DNA from: Clostridia bacterium
GTDB lineage: Bacteria; Bacillota; Clostridia; Christensenellales; Aristaeellaceae
Length of the DNA: 45,670 nucleotides
Direction: 5' to 3'
Assembly (NCBI GenBank): GCA_030530315.1
Contig: JAUMVG010000024.1
Coordinates: 1-45,670 of the forward strand
Shown: piece after piece, positions 11,463 to 20,356 of the stretch
Numbering within the stretch: position 1 is the first letter of the stretch
Layout: each line of letters begins with the position of its first letter
Notes under the pieces: generated by a model
Databases searched by the model: none
Seen by the model: the letters and a program-made list of their open reading frames with translations, nothing else
Told to the model about the DNA's origin: nothing
Position numbers and translations under genes: made by a program

Positions 11463-13847
11463 TCAGATCGCCCGGGGCATGGAGGGCGTCACGGGCATGC
11501 CCAGCGCCGAGAGCACCTCCTCCACGGCGGATACCGGCGTGATCTCCAGTGCCTGCCGCACCTCCGCGGCCACGTCATTCAGGTCGTCCAGGTTTTCCCT
11601 GGGGATGAACGCGCGCTTGACCCCGGCGCGCTGGGCGGCCATCAGCTTCTCCGGCAGCCCGCCGATGGGGTTCACGTCGCCCTGCAGCGACACCTCGCCG
11701 GTCATGGCCACCTCCGGCGGCACCGGGCAGCCCGTCAGCAGCGAGGCCAGCGCGGTGGTCAGCGTGATGCCCGCCGAGGGGCCGTCCTTGGGCGTCGCGC
11801 CGTCGGGCACGTGGATGTGCAGGTCGTTTTCGTTCAGCGCCGCCGCCTGCTCCGGAAGCATGGATTTGACCAGGCTCACCGCGATCTGGGCGGATTCCTT
11901 CATCACGTCGCCCAGCTGGCCGGTGACGGTGATCTTCCCGGTGCCCTGGGTCAACAGCGTCTGGATATACAGTATGTCGCCGCCCACCGGCGTCCAGGCG
12001 AGGCCGGTGACGATGCCGGGCTTGGCGCTTTCGGGGACCCGCTTGTGATGGACGGGGTTCATGTCCATGAAGTCGGAGAGGTTCTCCGGCGTGACCTCGA
12101 CCTTCGCCTCCGGGTCGTCCACCAGGCTCACCGCCGCGCTGCGGCACAGCTGGTCCAGCCGCTTCTTGAGCCCGCGCACGCCGGCCTCCCGGGTGTAGTC
12201 TTCGATGATGGCGTCGATGGCGTCGTCCGAGACGGTCAGGGCGGCCTCGGGCAGGCCCACCGCCTGCATGGCCCGGGGCAGCAGGTGCTCCCGCGCGATC
12301 TGGTGCTTCTCGATGGGCGTGTAGCCCTGGAAGTGGATCACTTCCATGCGGTTAAGCAGCGGCTCCGGGATGGTGTCCAGGGAGTTGGCCGTGCAGATGA
12401 ACAGCACGTCGGACAGGTCAAAGGGCACGTTCAGGTAGTGATCCGTGAAGGAGAAGTTCTGCTCCGGGTCCAGCACCTCCAGCAGCGCGCTGGCGGGGTC
12501 GCCGTTGTAGGACATGGACAGCTTGTCCACCTCGTCCAGCACCATCACGGGGTCGTTCGCGCCGCACTTGTGGATGCCGTCGATGATCCGGCCCGGCATG
12601 GCGCCGATATAGGTGCGCCGGTGGCCGCGAATGTCGGCCTCGTCCCGCACGCCGCCCAGGGACACGCGCACGTACTTGCGGCCCAGGGCCTTGGCGATGC
12701 TCTCGCCGATGGAGGTCTTGCCGGTGCCCGGCGCGCCGACGAAGCAGAGGATCGAACCGCTTTGCTTGCCCGGGCGGCGCGCCTCGATCTTCTGGTTCGA
12801 GCCGTCGCCGGCCCCGACGGCGTCGGGAACCGCTTTGCTACCGGCAAACCGGCTCTTCAGTTGCATCACGGCGATCTGCTGCAGGATGCGCTTCTTCACC
12901 TTATCCAGCCCGGAATGGCCCTCGTTCAGCGCGGCGCGGGCGGCGTCCATGGAGATTTCCTTCGCCTCGGCCTTTTTCCAGGGCAGGCTGGTCAAAAGGT
13001 CCAGCCAGTCGGTGAGCATGCCCGACTCGGGGCTGTTGGAACCCTCACCCTTCAGGCGGTTCAGCACCTTGCGGCCCTCCTTGAGGGCGGCTTCGTTCAT
13101 GCCGGCCTCCTCCAGCTTCAGCTCCAGCCGCCGCAGCTCGGAGACGTTCTCCGGGTGCATGGCGTCCAGCTCCTTCTGGAGGTATTCGATCTGCTTCTTG
13201 ATGGCGGACTCCCGGTACAGCTTCTCGTGGTCCTCCTTCTGGGCGGACTGCGCGGCGCTCTGCACATCCACCAGCTCCAGCCCCTCCATCAGCACGCGCT
13301 CCAGGCTGTCGAAGCGGGCGCGCCGGCTGTCCTCGGCCAGCAGGGCGTAGCGCTCGTCGTCGGAGGCGCTCAGCCAGGGCGACATGGCCGCCGCCACGGT
13401 CCACAGGCTGTTCCAGCGGGCGGCGAAGGAGCGCAGCATGCCCTCCCACTGCTTGCCCCGGGCGAAGGAGAGGATGCGGTCCTTGACCTGGGTCAGCCGG
13501 GCCTCGGCCTCGGCGGGGTCCATGTCGTCGACATCCGGCCGGCGGGAGACGGTCATGCTGAAGCTCCGGTCGCGGAGCATGGCGATCTCCTCGATGTTCA
13601 CGCGGTTCTGGATGTCGATGGCCATGAAGCCGCTGTCGTCGATCTCGGAGATGGCGCCGGTCACGCCGATGGGCCGGAAGCTGTCGGCGTTCAGCGCGGC
13701 GCGGGGCTGCTCCTCCTTCTGCATCAGCAGCGTGACCCGCTCGCCCGCGACGGGCGCCTTTCCGGCGACCTCCTGGTAGAACTTTGTTTGCAGCCACAGC
13801 GTCGCGCCGGGCAGGGCGATGATATTGTACAGGGGCATGATGGACAT
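11463..13847 (-). CDS. lon: ATP-dependent Lon protease
   Basis: The 794-aa cytosolic AAA+ protease degrades damaged and regulatory proteins. It has an N-terminal substrate-binding domain (1-200, divergent), coiled coil (205-250), Walker A GAPGTGKT (371-378) and Walker B VMVLDEV (434-440). The sensor region holds TANSLDTIP, and the protease domain has Ser691 in KDGPSAG and Lys734 in GGLPEKL, with the 43-residue Ser-Lys spacing of E. coli Lon. A basic, Gly/Ser-rich stretch (about 335-365) before Walker A looks longer than usual. GAGGAGGTGCGCAT precedes the ATG. The gene is divergent from a TetR regulator, and two TTGACA-N2-TGTCAA boxes lie in the shared promoter region, so regulated expression is likely. 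Confidence 0.95.
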   Translation of the reverse strand: MSIMPLYNIIALPGATLWLQTKFYQEVAGKAPVAGERVTLLMQKEEQPRAALNADSFRPIGVTGAISEIDDSGFMAIDIQNRVNIEEIAMLRDRSFSMTVSRRPDVDDMDPAEAEARLTQVKDRILSFARGKQWEGMLRSFAARWNSLWTVAAAMSPWLSASDDERYALLAEDSRRARFDSLERVLMEGLELVDVQSAAQSAQKEDHEKLYRESAIKKQIEYLQKELDAMHPENVSELRRLELKLEEAGMNEAALKEGRKVLNRLKGEGSNSPESGMLTDWLDLLTSLPWKKAEAKEISMDAARAALNEGHSGLDKVKKRILQQIAVMQLKSRFAGSKAVPDAVGAGDGSNQKIEARRPGKQSGSILCFVGAPGTGKTSIGESIAKALGRKYVRVSLGGVRDEADIRGHRRTYIGAMPGRIIDGIHKCGANDPVMVLDEVDKLSMSYNGDPASALLEVLDPEQNFSFTDHYLNVPFDLSDVLFICTANSLDTIPEPLLNRMEVIHFQGYTPIEKHQIAREHLLPRAMQAVGLPEAALTVSDDAIDAIIEDYTREAGVRGLKKRLDQLCRSAAVSLVDDPEAKVEVTPENLSDFMDMNPVHHKRVPESAKPGIVTGLAWTPVGGDILYIQTLLTQGTGKITVTGQLGDVMKESAQIAVSLVKSMLPEQAAALNENDLHIHVPDGATPKDGPSAGITLTTALASLLTGCPVPPEVAMTGEVSLQGDVNPIGGLPEKLMAAQRAGVKRAFIPRENLDDLNDVAAEVRQALEITPVSAVEEVLSALGMPVTPSMPRAI

Positions 13848-13867
13848 ATGCGCACCTCCTCAATGCA

Positions 13868-13881
13868 TTGACAAGTGTCAA
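13868..13881. promoter_or_regulatory. TetR operator box 1 (lon side)
   Basis: TTGACAAGTGTCAA is an inverted repeat TTGACA-N2-TGTCAA located between the lon -10 and its ribosome site, 38 bp from box 2. Confidence 0.7.
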
Positions 13882-13890
13882 GTTTTCTGA

Positions 13891-13919
13891 ATGATACAAC
13901 AAACATTGACATTTGTCAA
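13891..13919 (-). promoter_or_regulatory. lon promoter
   Basis: Minus strand TTGACA (13914-13919), 17-nt spacer, TATCAT (13891-13896). Its -35 is one arm of operator box 2. Confidence 0.75.
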
Positions 13920-13934
13920 GGGCTTTGCTATAAT
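13906..13934 (+). promoter_or_regulatory. tetR promoter overlapping operator box 2
   Basis: TTGACA (13906-13911), 17-nt spacer, TATAAT (13929-13934). The -35 is the left arm of the operator TTGACATTTGTCAA (13906-13919), whose right arm is the lon -35. One bound dimer would cover the -35 elements of both divergent promoters. Confidence 0.8.
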
Positions 13935-13995
13935 GTTTACAATCACATTGAACGGCGGCTCTTTGCGCAAAGCCGTTCTCAGGGAGCGTGGCAAT

Positions 13996-14544
13996 ATGTA
14001 CTGCGGCACCAACAAGACGGCCCTCCAGTCCCAGCGGCAGATCGCCCGGGCGATGATGGCGCTGATCCAGGAGAAGCCCTACGCGCAGATCACCATCAGC
14101 GAGCTGTGCAAGGCCGCGGGGATCTCCCGGCAGACCTTCTACACCCTGTTCACCAGCCGGGAAAACGCCATGGTGTTCACCCTTCAGGCGAACTACTGCG
14201 AGGGCCCCGAGATCGCCGCGCCGAGACACGCGACGGGCGAGGGCGACGCGCTCAGGTGGCTGTGCCGGGGCTACAGCGAATACATGCTGCGCAACCGGCG
14301 GCTGATCAAGCTGCTGGTGGACAACCGCATCGACTACCTGCTCTACGACAGCTTCTTCGAAGCGATGGATGGCTGCGACTGCTTCCTCGCGGGCGTGGAT
14401 CCCTGCACCCGCAGCTATGCCGCCAGCTTCTACGCGGGGGGCTTTGCCTGCGTGGCGCGGCGCTACGCCGAGGAGGGCTGCACGACCACCGCCGACGACC
14501 TGGAGTCGCTACTGATGACGCTGCTCTCCGGCAGGCTGTTCTGA
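13996..14544 (+). CDS. TetR/AcrR family regulator
   Basis: The 182-aa protein has an N-terminal helix-turn-helix (residues about 10-55) with the family pattern QITISELCKAAGISRQTFYT and LFTSRENAM. The C-terminal helical ligand domain is Cys- and Tyr-rich. The ATG at 13996 follows GGGAGCGTGGCAAT; the longer frame upstream crosses the promoter and is not used. It is divergent from lon with shared operators, and so probably autoregulates and controls lon. The inducing signal is unknown. Confidence 0.88.
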   Translation: MYCGTNKTALQSQRQIARAMMALIQEKPYAQITISELCKAAGISRQTFYTLFTSRENAMVFTLQANYCEGPEIAAPRHATGEGDALRWLCRGYSEYMLRNRRLIKLLVDNRIDYLLYDSFFEAMDGCDCFLAGVDPCTRSYAASFYAGGFACVARRYAEEGCTTTADDLESLLMTLLSGRLF

Positions 14545-14577
14545 CACCAAGGCATGGAATAATCGTGGAAGAATCAT

Positions 14578-14616
14578 TGCGCCGCCTCTCCGTTCATTGG
14601 AAGGCGGCGGTTTTAC
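14578..14616 (+). terminator. Terminator after tetR
   Basis: GCCGCCT (14581-14587) pairs with AGGCGGC (14602-14608), followed by GGTTTTACT. Confidence 0.65.
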
Positions 14617-14642
14617 TCATTGCGGGAAGGGCGGTGCCGGAA

Positions 14643-15488
14643 ATGGAAGGCGCGGCGGGAATCTACATCGGGTGCCATCTGTCGGTGGCGAAGGGCTATG
14701 AGGCGATGGGCCGGACCATGCTGGAATTCGGCGGGAACACCTTCGCCTTCTTTACGCGAAATCCCCGGGGCGGGAAGACCCGGGAGCTCGACCCGGAGGA
14801 CGCGGCGGCGCTGAACGCGCTGCTGGCGCGGGAGGGCTTTGGCCCGATGGTGGCCCATGGCAGCTACACCATGAACCTGTGCGCCGCCAATTCCCAGACC
14901 AGGGCCAACGGCTGGGTCATGCTGGAGAAGGATCTGGCGCGGATGGAGCGCTTCCCGGGGCACTTCTACAACTTCCACTCCGGCAGCCACACGGGGCAGG
15001 GCGTGGAGGCGGGCATCCGTCTGATCTCGGACGCGCTGAACCGGGCGATGTTCCCCGGGATGGGCACCACGGTGCTGCTGGAGACGATGGCGGGGAAGGG
15101 ATCCGAGGTCGGCGGCAGCTTCGAGGAGCTGCGGGAGATCATGGACCGGGTCGAGCAGCGCGGGCGGATCGGCGTCTGCTTCGATACCTGCCACACCTGG
15201 GACGCGGGCTATGACCTGGCGGGCGACCTTGACGGCGTGCTGACGCGCTTCGACAAGGTGATCGGCCTGGAGCGGCTGCGGGCGGTGCACTTTAACGACA
15301 GCAAGAACGAGCGCGGCTCCCGCAAGGACCGGCACGAGAAGCTGGGCCAGGGCCGCATCGGCCTGGAGGCCATGCGGCGCGTCGCCCTCCACCCGGCGCT
15401 GGCCGGACGCCCCTTCATACTGGAGACGCCCAACGACGACGCGGGTTACATCCGGGAGATCCGACAGGTGCTGGACTGGATGGAATGA
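14643..15488 (+). CDS. nfo: Endonuclease IV (AP endonuclease)
   Basis: The 281-aa zinc enzyme acts on abasic sites in base excision repair. Nearly all metal ligands are visible in order: GCHLS, VAHGSY, NFHSGSH, LLETMAGKG, CFDTCHTWDAGYD, VHFNDSKN, DRHEKLGQG and FILETPN. The family residue DxH pair and NDS motif are intact and the length is normal. Start at ATG 14643 follows GGGAAGGGCGG; residues from Ile7 match the usual family start. It is probably read from tetR or from a promoter of its own beyond the terminator; the 100-nt gap has no clear consensus promoter. Confidence 0.93.
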   Translation: MEGAAGIYIGCHLSVAKGYEAMGRTMLEFGGNTFAFFTRNPRGGKTRELDPEDAAALNALLAREGFGPMVAHGSYTMNLCAANSQTRANGWVMLEKDLARMERFPGHFYNFHSGSHTGQGVEAGIRLISDALNRAMFPGMGTTVLLETMAGKGSEVGGSFEELREIMDRVEQRGRIGVCFDTCHTWDAGYDLAGDLDGVLTRFDKVIGLERLRAVHFNDSKNERGSRKDRHEKLGQGRIGLEAMRRVALHPALAGRPFILETPNDDAGYIREIRQVLDWME

Positions 15489-15491
15489 CAT

Positions 15492-15872
15492 AAAGGAACT
15501 GTCTCAAAACAAACTGAACTGCATCAACCGTTTGCAGGGACGGCAGAAATGCCGCTGGAAGCGGACCTTCCGCCGCGGGCGCCAATCATGGCGCCCTTAC
15601 GGTTTTTGGGTTCTTCACGAAAGATCAGGAAATGATTCGAAAGATTCGGGAGCTGTCAATCTCAACGCTGCAGGCAGGCAAAACATACAGATCCTTTGCT
15701 CAAGCATTGGAAAGCAAAGGATCTGTATGCGCTTTTATCAAGAGTAGTATGAGAAGCAGAATTGAGAATCAAAGACGGCCGCGAAACACGCCACATAGCA
15801 CAAAGCGATGCATGAATTCGCGATCACAGCCATCCAACTCTGAACTCTAAACTCCAAACTCTTAACTCTGCC
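15492..15872. repeat. Gene-poor repeat region with a perfect 17-bp foldback
   Basis: CATACAGATCCTTTGCT (15684-15700) is the exact reverse complement of 15713-15729, with a 12-nt loop. Towards the right end is the low-complexity run of AACTCTGAACTC/AAACTCTTAACTC type (about 15837-15870). The same family recurs at 42361-42529 and from 45641. Short open frames here have no ribosome sites. I see no gene. Confidence 0.7.
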
Positions 15873-16640
15873 TTAGCTGTTCATGCTGTCCCTCAGCGCG
15901 TCCACGATGGTGTCCACCACCTTCGTGGCCCGCTTCTGGCAGATCTCCGGGGCGTAGGGGAAGGTGTAGGACACGTCCGCGGCGTCCAGCAGCGGCAGGT
16001 CGTTGATGGAATCGCCGATGCCGTAGAGGGTGAAATCGCCCAGCACGTCCCGGTAGTGGTCCCGCAGGGCCTGCACGCCCTTGCCCTTGGAGCAGCCCTT
16101 CGGGGCGATGTCGATCTCGATCACGTTCTGGAAGGCCTCTACCCGGTCGCCGTAGCGCTCGTTGATGGAGGCGGACAGCCGCGCGGCGTCCTCCAGGCTC
16201 TCGGTGTGGACGCTGACCTGGTGGATCAGCCCCTCGGGCGCGTCGTCCACGCCGGTGATCACATAGTACTTTCCAGGGTAGTCCATCGGGGCGAATACGC
16301 AGATGTCGCCCTCCACGTCCAGCGTCAGGCGGTATCCCTTGGGGTTCAGCTCCCGAACCAGCGCGTCGGCCACGTCCCGGTCCACGCCCCGCTTCAGGAT
16401 GGGGTTCATGTCGCCGTCCACGATGTTCGCGCCGCTGGAGGTGATGTAGAAGTCCGGCCTCACCAGGCCGCCGATGAAGGGCGTGAGCCCGCCCACCTGG
16501 CGCCCGGTGCACAGCCCGAACAGGTGGCCAGCCGCCTGGTACTCGCGGATCATCTCCACGTTTTCCGGCGGCAGCTTCACGTTCGCCTTGTAGAAGTACA
16601 GCGTGCCGTCGAAATCGCTGGCAAATACCTTTTTTCGCAT
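15873..16640 (-). CDS. HAD superfamily hydrolase, Cof/IIB type
   Basis: The 255-aa phosphatase has motif I DFDGTLYF (residues 9-16), motif II in FYITSSGANI, a cap of type C2B (about 85-180), the motif III lysine in CSKGKGVQAL and motif IV YGIGDSINDLPLL. It probably removes phosphate from a sugar phosphate. GGAGGAGAAGCAA precedes the ATG, 16 nt after the GH32 gene stop, so the two genes are likely one operon. A sugar-phosphate role beside sucrose-6-phosphate hydrolase is plausible but the substrate is unproven. Confidence 0.88.
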   Translation of the reverse strand: MRKKVFASDFDGTLYFYKANVKLPPENVEMIREYQAAGHLFGLCTGRQVGGLTPFIGGLVRPDFYITSSGANIVDGDMNPILKRGVDRDVADALVRELNPKGYRLTLDVEGDICVFAPMDYPGKYYVITGVDDAPEGLIHQVSVHTESLEDAARLSASINERYGDRVEAFQNVIEIDIAPKGCSKGKGVQALRDHYRDVLGDFTLYGIGDSINDLPLLDAADVSYTFPYAPEICQKRATKVVDTIVDALRDSMNS

Positions 16641-16655
16641 TTGCTTCTCCTCCTG

Positions 16656-18119
16656 TCAGAGCACGAATTCATCCGTTACAGAACGGGACATCGGGAAAAT
16701 GTGAAGCTTCACACCCTCGCTGGCGGTATAGTGGAATTCCCGCGCGGTGGGATAGGCGTGTGTGGTAAAGGTGGCCTCGCCGTCGTTCGCGAAGATCTCG
16801 CAGGAGCTGCGGTCGATGAAGATGTCCAGGGTCCTCAGCCCGCTCTCCAGTGGCATCTCCAGCGCCTCGCCCACCTGCTGGTTGAAGCGCAGGTCCATGC
16901 CGGAGCGGTCGACGGCGCAAACGCGGCGGGTGCTGTCGTAGTGCAGCCGCAGGCCACCGGAGCCGTCCGGGCGGGTGAACAGGTTCAGGTCGAAGTCGCC
17001 GTCGGGACAGTCGATCTCCAGCTCGCAGGCCGCGGGCAGCGTTCCGTCGGCGGGGACCTCCGCCTCCCGCAGCGCCCGCACGGCGGGGATGGGCGTCTGC
17101 AGGAGCCTGCCGTCCTTCACCCGCAGCTCCCTGGGCAGGGATAGGCTGCCCTCCCAGTCGGCGTCCTCCTCGGCGGTGGGGTAGTGGTTGTCGGGCAGGC
17201 CGATCCAGGCGATCAGTATGGCCTTGTCGGGGTCGCCGATGGACGCCGCACCCTGGGCCGCGTAGAAATCGAAGCCGTAGTCCAGGTAGTGGTAGTCCCC
17301 CTGGGGGGTGAAGGTCAGGGCGTCGTAGTCCATGCGGCCGATCAGGTACACATTGTGGTTGGTGCTCTCGCCGCGGCCGGGCAGTTTGGTGTACTGGGGG
17401 GAGAAGATCAGCACGTCGTGCCCGCTGATGTTCACGATGTAGGGGCACTCCCACATGCCGCCGAAGGACTCGTAGCCGGGTACCCTGAGTTCCCCGGCGT
17501 ATTCCCAGCCGGACAGCAGCTCCTTCGACCTGTATACCATCACGCAGCCCCGCTTGTCCAGCGTCTGCGCGCCGATGAAGATGTAATAGGTCTGATCGGC
17601 CGCGTTCCAGACCACCTTCGGGTCGCGCTGGTGTTCGCTGTGGTCGTCCCGGGGGCCGAAGAGCGGCTTGTCCAGCTTCACGGGGCGGTTGTCCGGGCCC
17701 AGCTTCGCCGCGCAGGTGTAGGGGGTGCGGGTCCAGTCCTCGTCCCGGTGGTTGCCGGTGTAGAAGAACACCAGGTCGTCGCCCCTGGAGATGCCGCTGC
17801 CCGAGTGGGCGCCCCGGTTGTCGTAGAAGCAGTCCGGCGCGAGGCCGATGCCCGCGTTCTGCCAGTGCACCAGGTCCGGGCTGGTGACGTGATACCAGTA
17901 CTTCAAGCCGTGCACCGCGCCCCAGGGGCACCACTGGTAGCACAGGTGCCACACGCCCTTGTGCAGCGCGAAGCCGTTGGGGTCGCTGGAAAGGCCAGTG
18001 ATGGGCTGCACGTGGTACAGCTGCCGATAGGCGGAGGTCTGCGTGCGCTCGTAGAGATCGCGGATGTCCTCAGGGCCGCTGAGCGCGCGATAGCGCTCGT
18101 CTCTGGTCCACTCCTTCAT
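16656..18119 (-). CDS. scrB: Sucrose-6-phosphate hydrolase, GH32
   Basis: The 487-aa enzyme hydrolyses sucrose-6-phosphate, delivered by the PTS, to glucose-6-phosphate and fructose. The GH32 five-blade propeller carries the nucleophile Asp46 in SDPNGF (usually NDPNG), the RDP motif at 165-167 and the acid/base Glu224 in WECPYI. The C-terminal beta-sandwich starts near 350 and includes the FIDRSSCEIFAND signature. GGAAGGAGGAAAAACC precedes the ATG at 18119. Divergent from the EIIBCA gene, it defines a sucrose locus. A fructan or other fructoside substrate cannot be excluded. Confidence 0.88.
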   Translation of the reverse strand: MKEWTRDERYRALSGPEDIRDLYERTQTSAYRQLYHVQPITGLSSDPNGFALHKGVWHLCYQWCPWGAVHGLKYWYHVTSPDLVHWQNAGIGLAPDCFYDNRGAHSGSGISRGDDLVFFYTGNHRDEDWTRTPYTCAAKLGPDNRPVKLDKPLFGPRDDHSEHQRDPKVVWNAADQTYYIFIGAQTLDKRGCVMVYRSKELLSGWEYAGELRVPGYESFGGMWECPYIVNISGHDVLIFSPQYTKLPGRGESTNHNVYLIGRMDYDALTFTPQGDYHYLDYGFDFYAAQGAASIGDPDKAILIAWIGLPDNHYPTAEEDADWEGSLSLPRELRVKDGRLLQTPIPAVRALREAEVPADGTLPAACELEIDCPDGDFDLNLFTRPDGSGGLRLHYDSTRRVCAVDRSGMDLRFNQQVGEALEMPLESGLRTLDIFIDRSSCEIFANDGEATFTTHAYPTAREFHYTASEGVKLHIFPMSRSVTDEFVL

Positions 18120-18322
18120 GGTTTTTCCTCCTTCCGGAGCGCGCCGGAACGCCGGTTCCGCAGCGGGCTCCATCCCTTTGAACTATCATAACATGAAATG
18201 CCTGAAAAATCCACAAAAATATAAAATGAGGTATTTGGCCCTCGAATGTGTGAAAAATCGGCCGATGCCACAAGATTGCCGGCTGAAATTATTAAAAAAG
18301 ATGGACAACATTAACACAAAGC

Positions 18323-18351
18323 TTTACTTTTTGGGGCGTGCGAGGTAAAAT
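18323..18351 (+). promoter_or_regulatory. Promoter of the PTS operon
   Basis: TTTACT (18323-18328), 17-nt spacer, TAAAAT (18346-18351), in an AT-rich 300-nt gap between scrB and scrA. No clear LacI-type or LicT-type site is recognised here. A possible leftward -10 (TATGAT on the minus strand at 18185-18190) may serve scrB. Confidence 0.6.
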
Positions 18352-18417
18352 GAATTTGACTGTGATTGCGACTTGGACAATCATTCACGGTAACACAATT
18401 GATAAGGGGGAGAAAAC

Positions 18418-20280
18418 ATGGCATTGGACTATCGCAAGTGCGCTGAGGAGATCGCCGCCAACATTGGCGGAGGATCGAACGTCATCAGCGCGGCCCATTG
18501 CGCCACCCGACTGAGACTGGTCATCGCTGACAACAGCAAGGTCAACAAGGCAGTCCTGGAGAACATCGACGGCGTCAAGGGCATGTTTGAATCCAACGGT
18601 CAGCTGCAGCTGATCATCGGCACCGGCACCGTCAACAAGGTCTACGACGAGTTCCTGTCCGTCACCGGCGCCTCCGCGGCCAGCAAGGCCGACGTCAAGG
18701 CCGCCGCGGCCAGCAGGATGCCGCTGTGGAAGAAGATCCTGAAGACCCCGGGCGACGTGTTCGTCCCGATCCTGCCCGCCATCGTGGCCTCCGGCCTGAT
18801 GATGGGCCTGGTGGAGGCGCTGGCCAAGGCCATCCCGTCCTTCGCCGAGAGCGGCTGGTTCGGCTTCCTGGATATGGTGGCCAACACCGCCTTCGCCCTG
18901 CTGCCCATCCTGGTGGCCGTGTCCGCGGCCCGCGTGTTCGGCGGCAACCTGTTCCTGGGCGGCGTCATCGGCATGATGATGGTCCACCCCGCGCTGATGA
19001 ACGCCTGGACCGTCACTCCCACGAACCAACCCGCCGTCTGGAACCTCGGCCTGTTCATGATCGCCCAGGTGGGCTATCAGGGCCACGTCATACCGGTCAT
19101 ACTGGCCGTGCTTTTGATGAGCACCGTGGAGAAATGGCTCCACAAGAAGGTGCCGGAGATGATCGACCTGTTCGTCACGCCCCTGGTCACCGTGCTGGTC
19201 ACGGCCTTCGCCACCTTCGTGGTCATCGGCCCCATCTTCTCCGTGCTGGAAAACTGGGTGCTGACCGGCGCTGAGTGGCTGGTCACCTCCACCGGCGGCA
19301 TCGGCGCTCTGATCATGGGCGCGCTGTATCCCTGGACCGTGGTCATGGGCCTGCACCACATGTACAACGTCATCGAGGCCGGCATGCTGTCCGGCGCGCT
19401 GGGCCTGAACATCTGGATGCCCATCGCCTCCGCCGCCAACTTCGCTCAGTTCGGCGCCTGCTTGGCCGTGGCCATCAAGTGCCGCAACGGCAAGCTGAAG
19501 TCCGTGGCGCTGCCCTCCTCTCTGTCCGCGTCCCTGGGCATCACTGAGCCCGCCATCTTCGGTGTGAACTTCCGCTTCATGAAGCCCTTCATCGCGGGCG
19601 TCATCGGCGGCGCGATCGGCGCGCTGTTCGGATCCCTGACCCACCTGGGCGCCACCACCTACGGCGTCACCGGCATCCCCGGCCTGCTGGCCATCAACAA
19701 CATCCCGGTGTACTGCATCGAGCTGCTGATCTCCGCGGGCGTCGCATTCGTCGTCACCACCGTGATCTGGAAGGAAGAGCAGCCCGCTCCGGCTCCCGCC
19801 GCCGCGGCTCCGGCGCCTGAGGTCGCCGCTCCCACCTTCACCGCCCCGAAGACCTCCGTCATCCGCTGCGCCAACGGCGTGGTGCTGCAGCCGGTCAAGG
19901 GCAAGGTGATCCCCTACACCGAGATCCCCGACGACACCTTCGCTTCCGGCGTTCTGGGCGAGGGCGTGGGCGTCGAGCCCGCAGACGAGCTGGTGGTCGC
20001 GCCCTTTGACGGCGAGATCAGCTCCGTGGCCGACAGCAAGCACGCGGTGGGCGTCTCCGCCAACGACATGGAGCTGCTGATCCACGTGGGCGTCGACACC
20101 GTGAACATGAACGGCGACGGCTTCACCTGCCTGGTCAAGGAGGGCGACAAAGTGAAGGCGGGCCAGCCGCTGATCCGCTTCAGCCGCTCGAAGATCCGGG
20201 CCGCAGGCTATTCCGATACCGTGGCCGTGCTGCTGACCAACTCCGACGACCTGGAGGGCGTGGAGCTGGGCGCGAAGTAA
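18418..20280 (+). CDS. scrA: PTS sucrose transporter EIIBCA
   Basis: The 620-aa membrane protein takes up and phosphorylates a beta-fructoside, most likely sucrose. EIIB (1-85) has the phosphocysteine Cys28 in AAHCATRLRL. EIIC (about 105-455) is a bundle of some ten membrane helices with GITEPAIFGVN. An Ala/Pro linker (about 463-480) follows, then EIIA (about 490-620) of the glucose type with His556 in ELLIHVGVDTV. Having EIIA fused makes it self-sufficient. GGGGGAGAAAAC precedes the ATG. HPr and enzyme I follow on the same strand, and scrB is divergent. Confidence 0.9.
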   Translation: MALDYRKCAEEIAANIGGGSNVISAAHCATRLRLVIADNSKVNKAVLENIDGVKGMFESNGQLQLIIGTGTVNKVYDEFLSVTGASAASKADVKAAAASRMPLWKKILKTPGDVFVPILPAIVASGLMMGLVEALAKAIPSFAESGWFGFLDMVANTAFALLPILVAVSAARVFGGNLFLGGVIGMMMVHPALMNAWTVTPTNQPAVWNLGLFMIAQVGYQGHVIPVILAVLLMSTVEKWLHKKVPEMIDLFVTPLVTVLVTAFATFVVIGPIFSVLENWVLTGAEWLVTSTGGIGALIMGALYPWTVVMGLHHMYNVIEAGMLSGALGLNIWMPIASAANFAQFGACLAVAIKCRNGKLKSVALPSSLSASLGITEPAIFGVNFRFMKPFIAGVIGGAIGALFGSLTHLGATTYGVTGIPGLLAINNIPVYCIELLISAGVAFVVTTVIWKEEQPAPAPAAAAPAPEVAAPTFTAPKTSVIRCANGVVLQPVKGKVIPYTEIPDDTFASGVLGEGVGVEPADELVVAPFDGEISSVADSKHAVGVSANDMELLIHVGVDTVNMNGDGFTCLVKEGDKVKAGQPLIRFSRSKIRAAGYSDTVAVLLTNSDDLEGVELGAK

Positions 20281-20299
20281 GTCGGCAAATTAAACCTGA

Positions 20300-20324
20300 T
20301 TCGGAGGGCTTCACCGCCCTCCGG
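20300..20324 (+). terminator. Hairpin between scrA and ptsH
   Basis: CGGAGGGC, TTCACC loop, GCCCTCCG. No T-run follows, so it is more likely an attenuating or mRNA-processing hairpin than a full terminator. Confidence 0.45.
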
Positions 20325-20356
20325 TCGCAATAAGCATCATTCAAGGAGGAAAAAAC

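Noticed and set aside
11382-13871. Long plus-strand open frame of about 829 codons opposite lon
   Set aside because: It is the antisense shadow of lon: low-complexity His/Gly/Val-rich translation and no ribosome site. The minus strand shows full Lon motifs.
13875-14642. N-terminal extension of endonuclease IV through tetR
   Set aside because: The open frame passes through the promoter, the tetR gene in another frame and a terminator. Endonuclease IV similarity begins right after the ATG at 14643.
15532-15850. Small proteins in the 15.5-15.85 kb gap
   Set aside because: Short overlapping frames without ribosome sites run through a perfect foldback and simple repeats.
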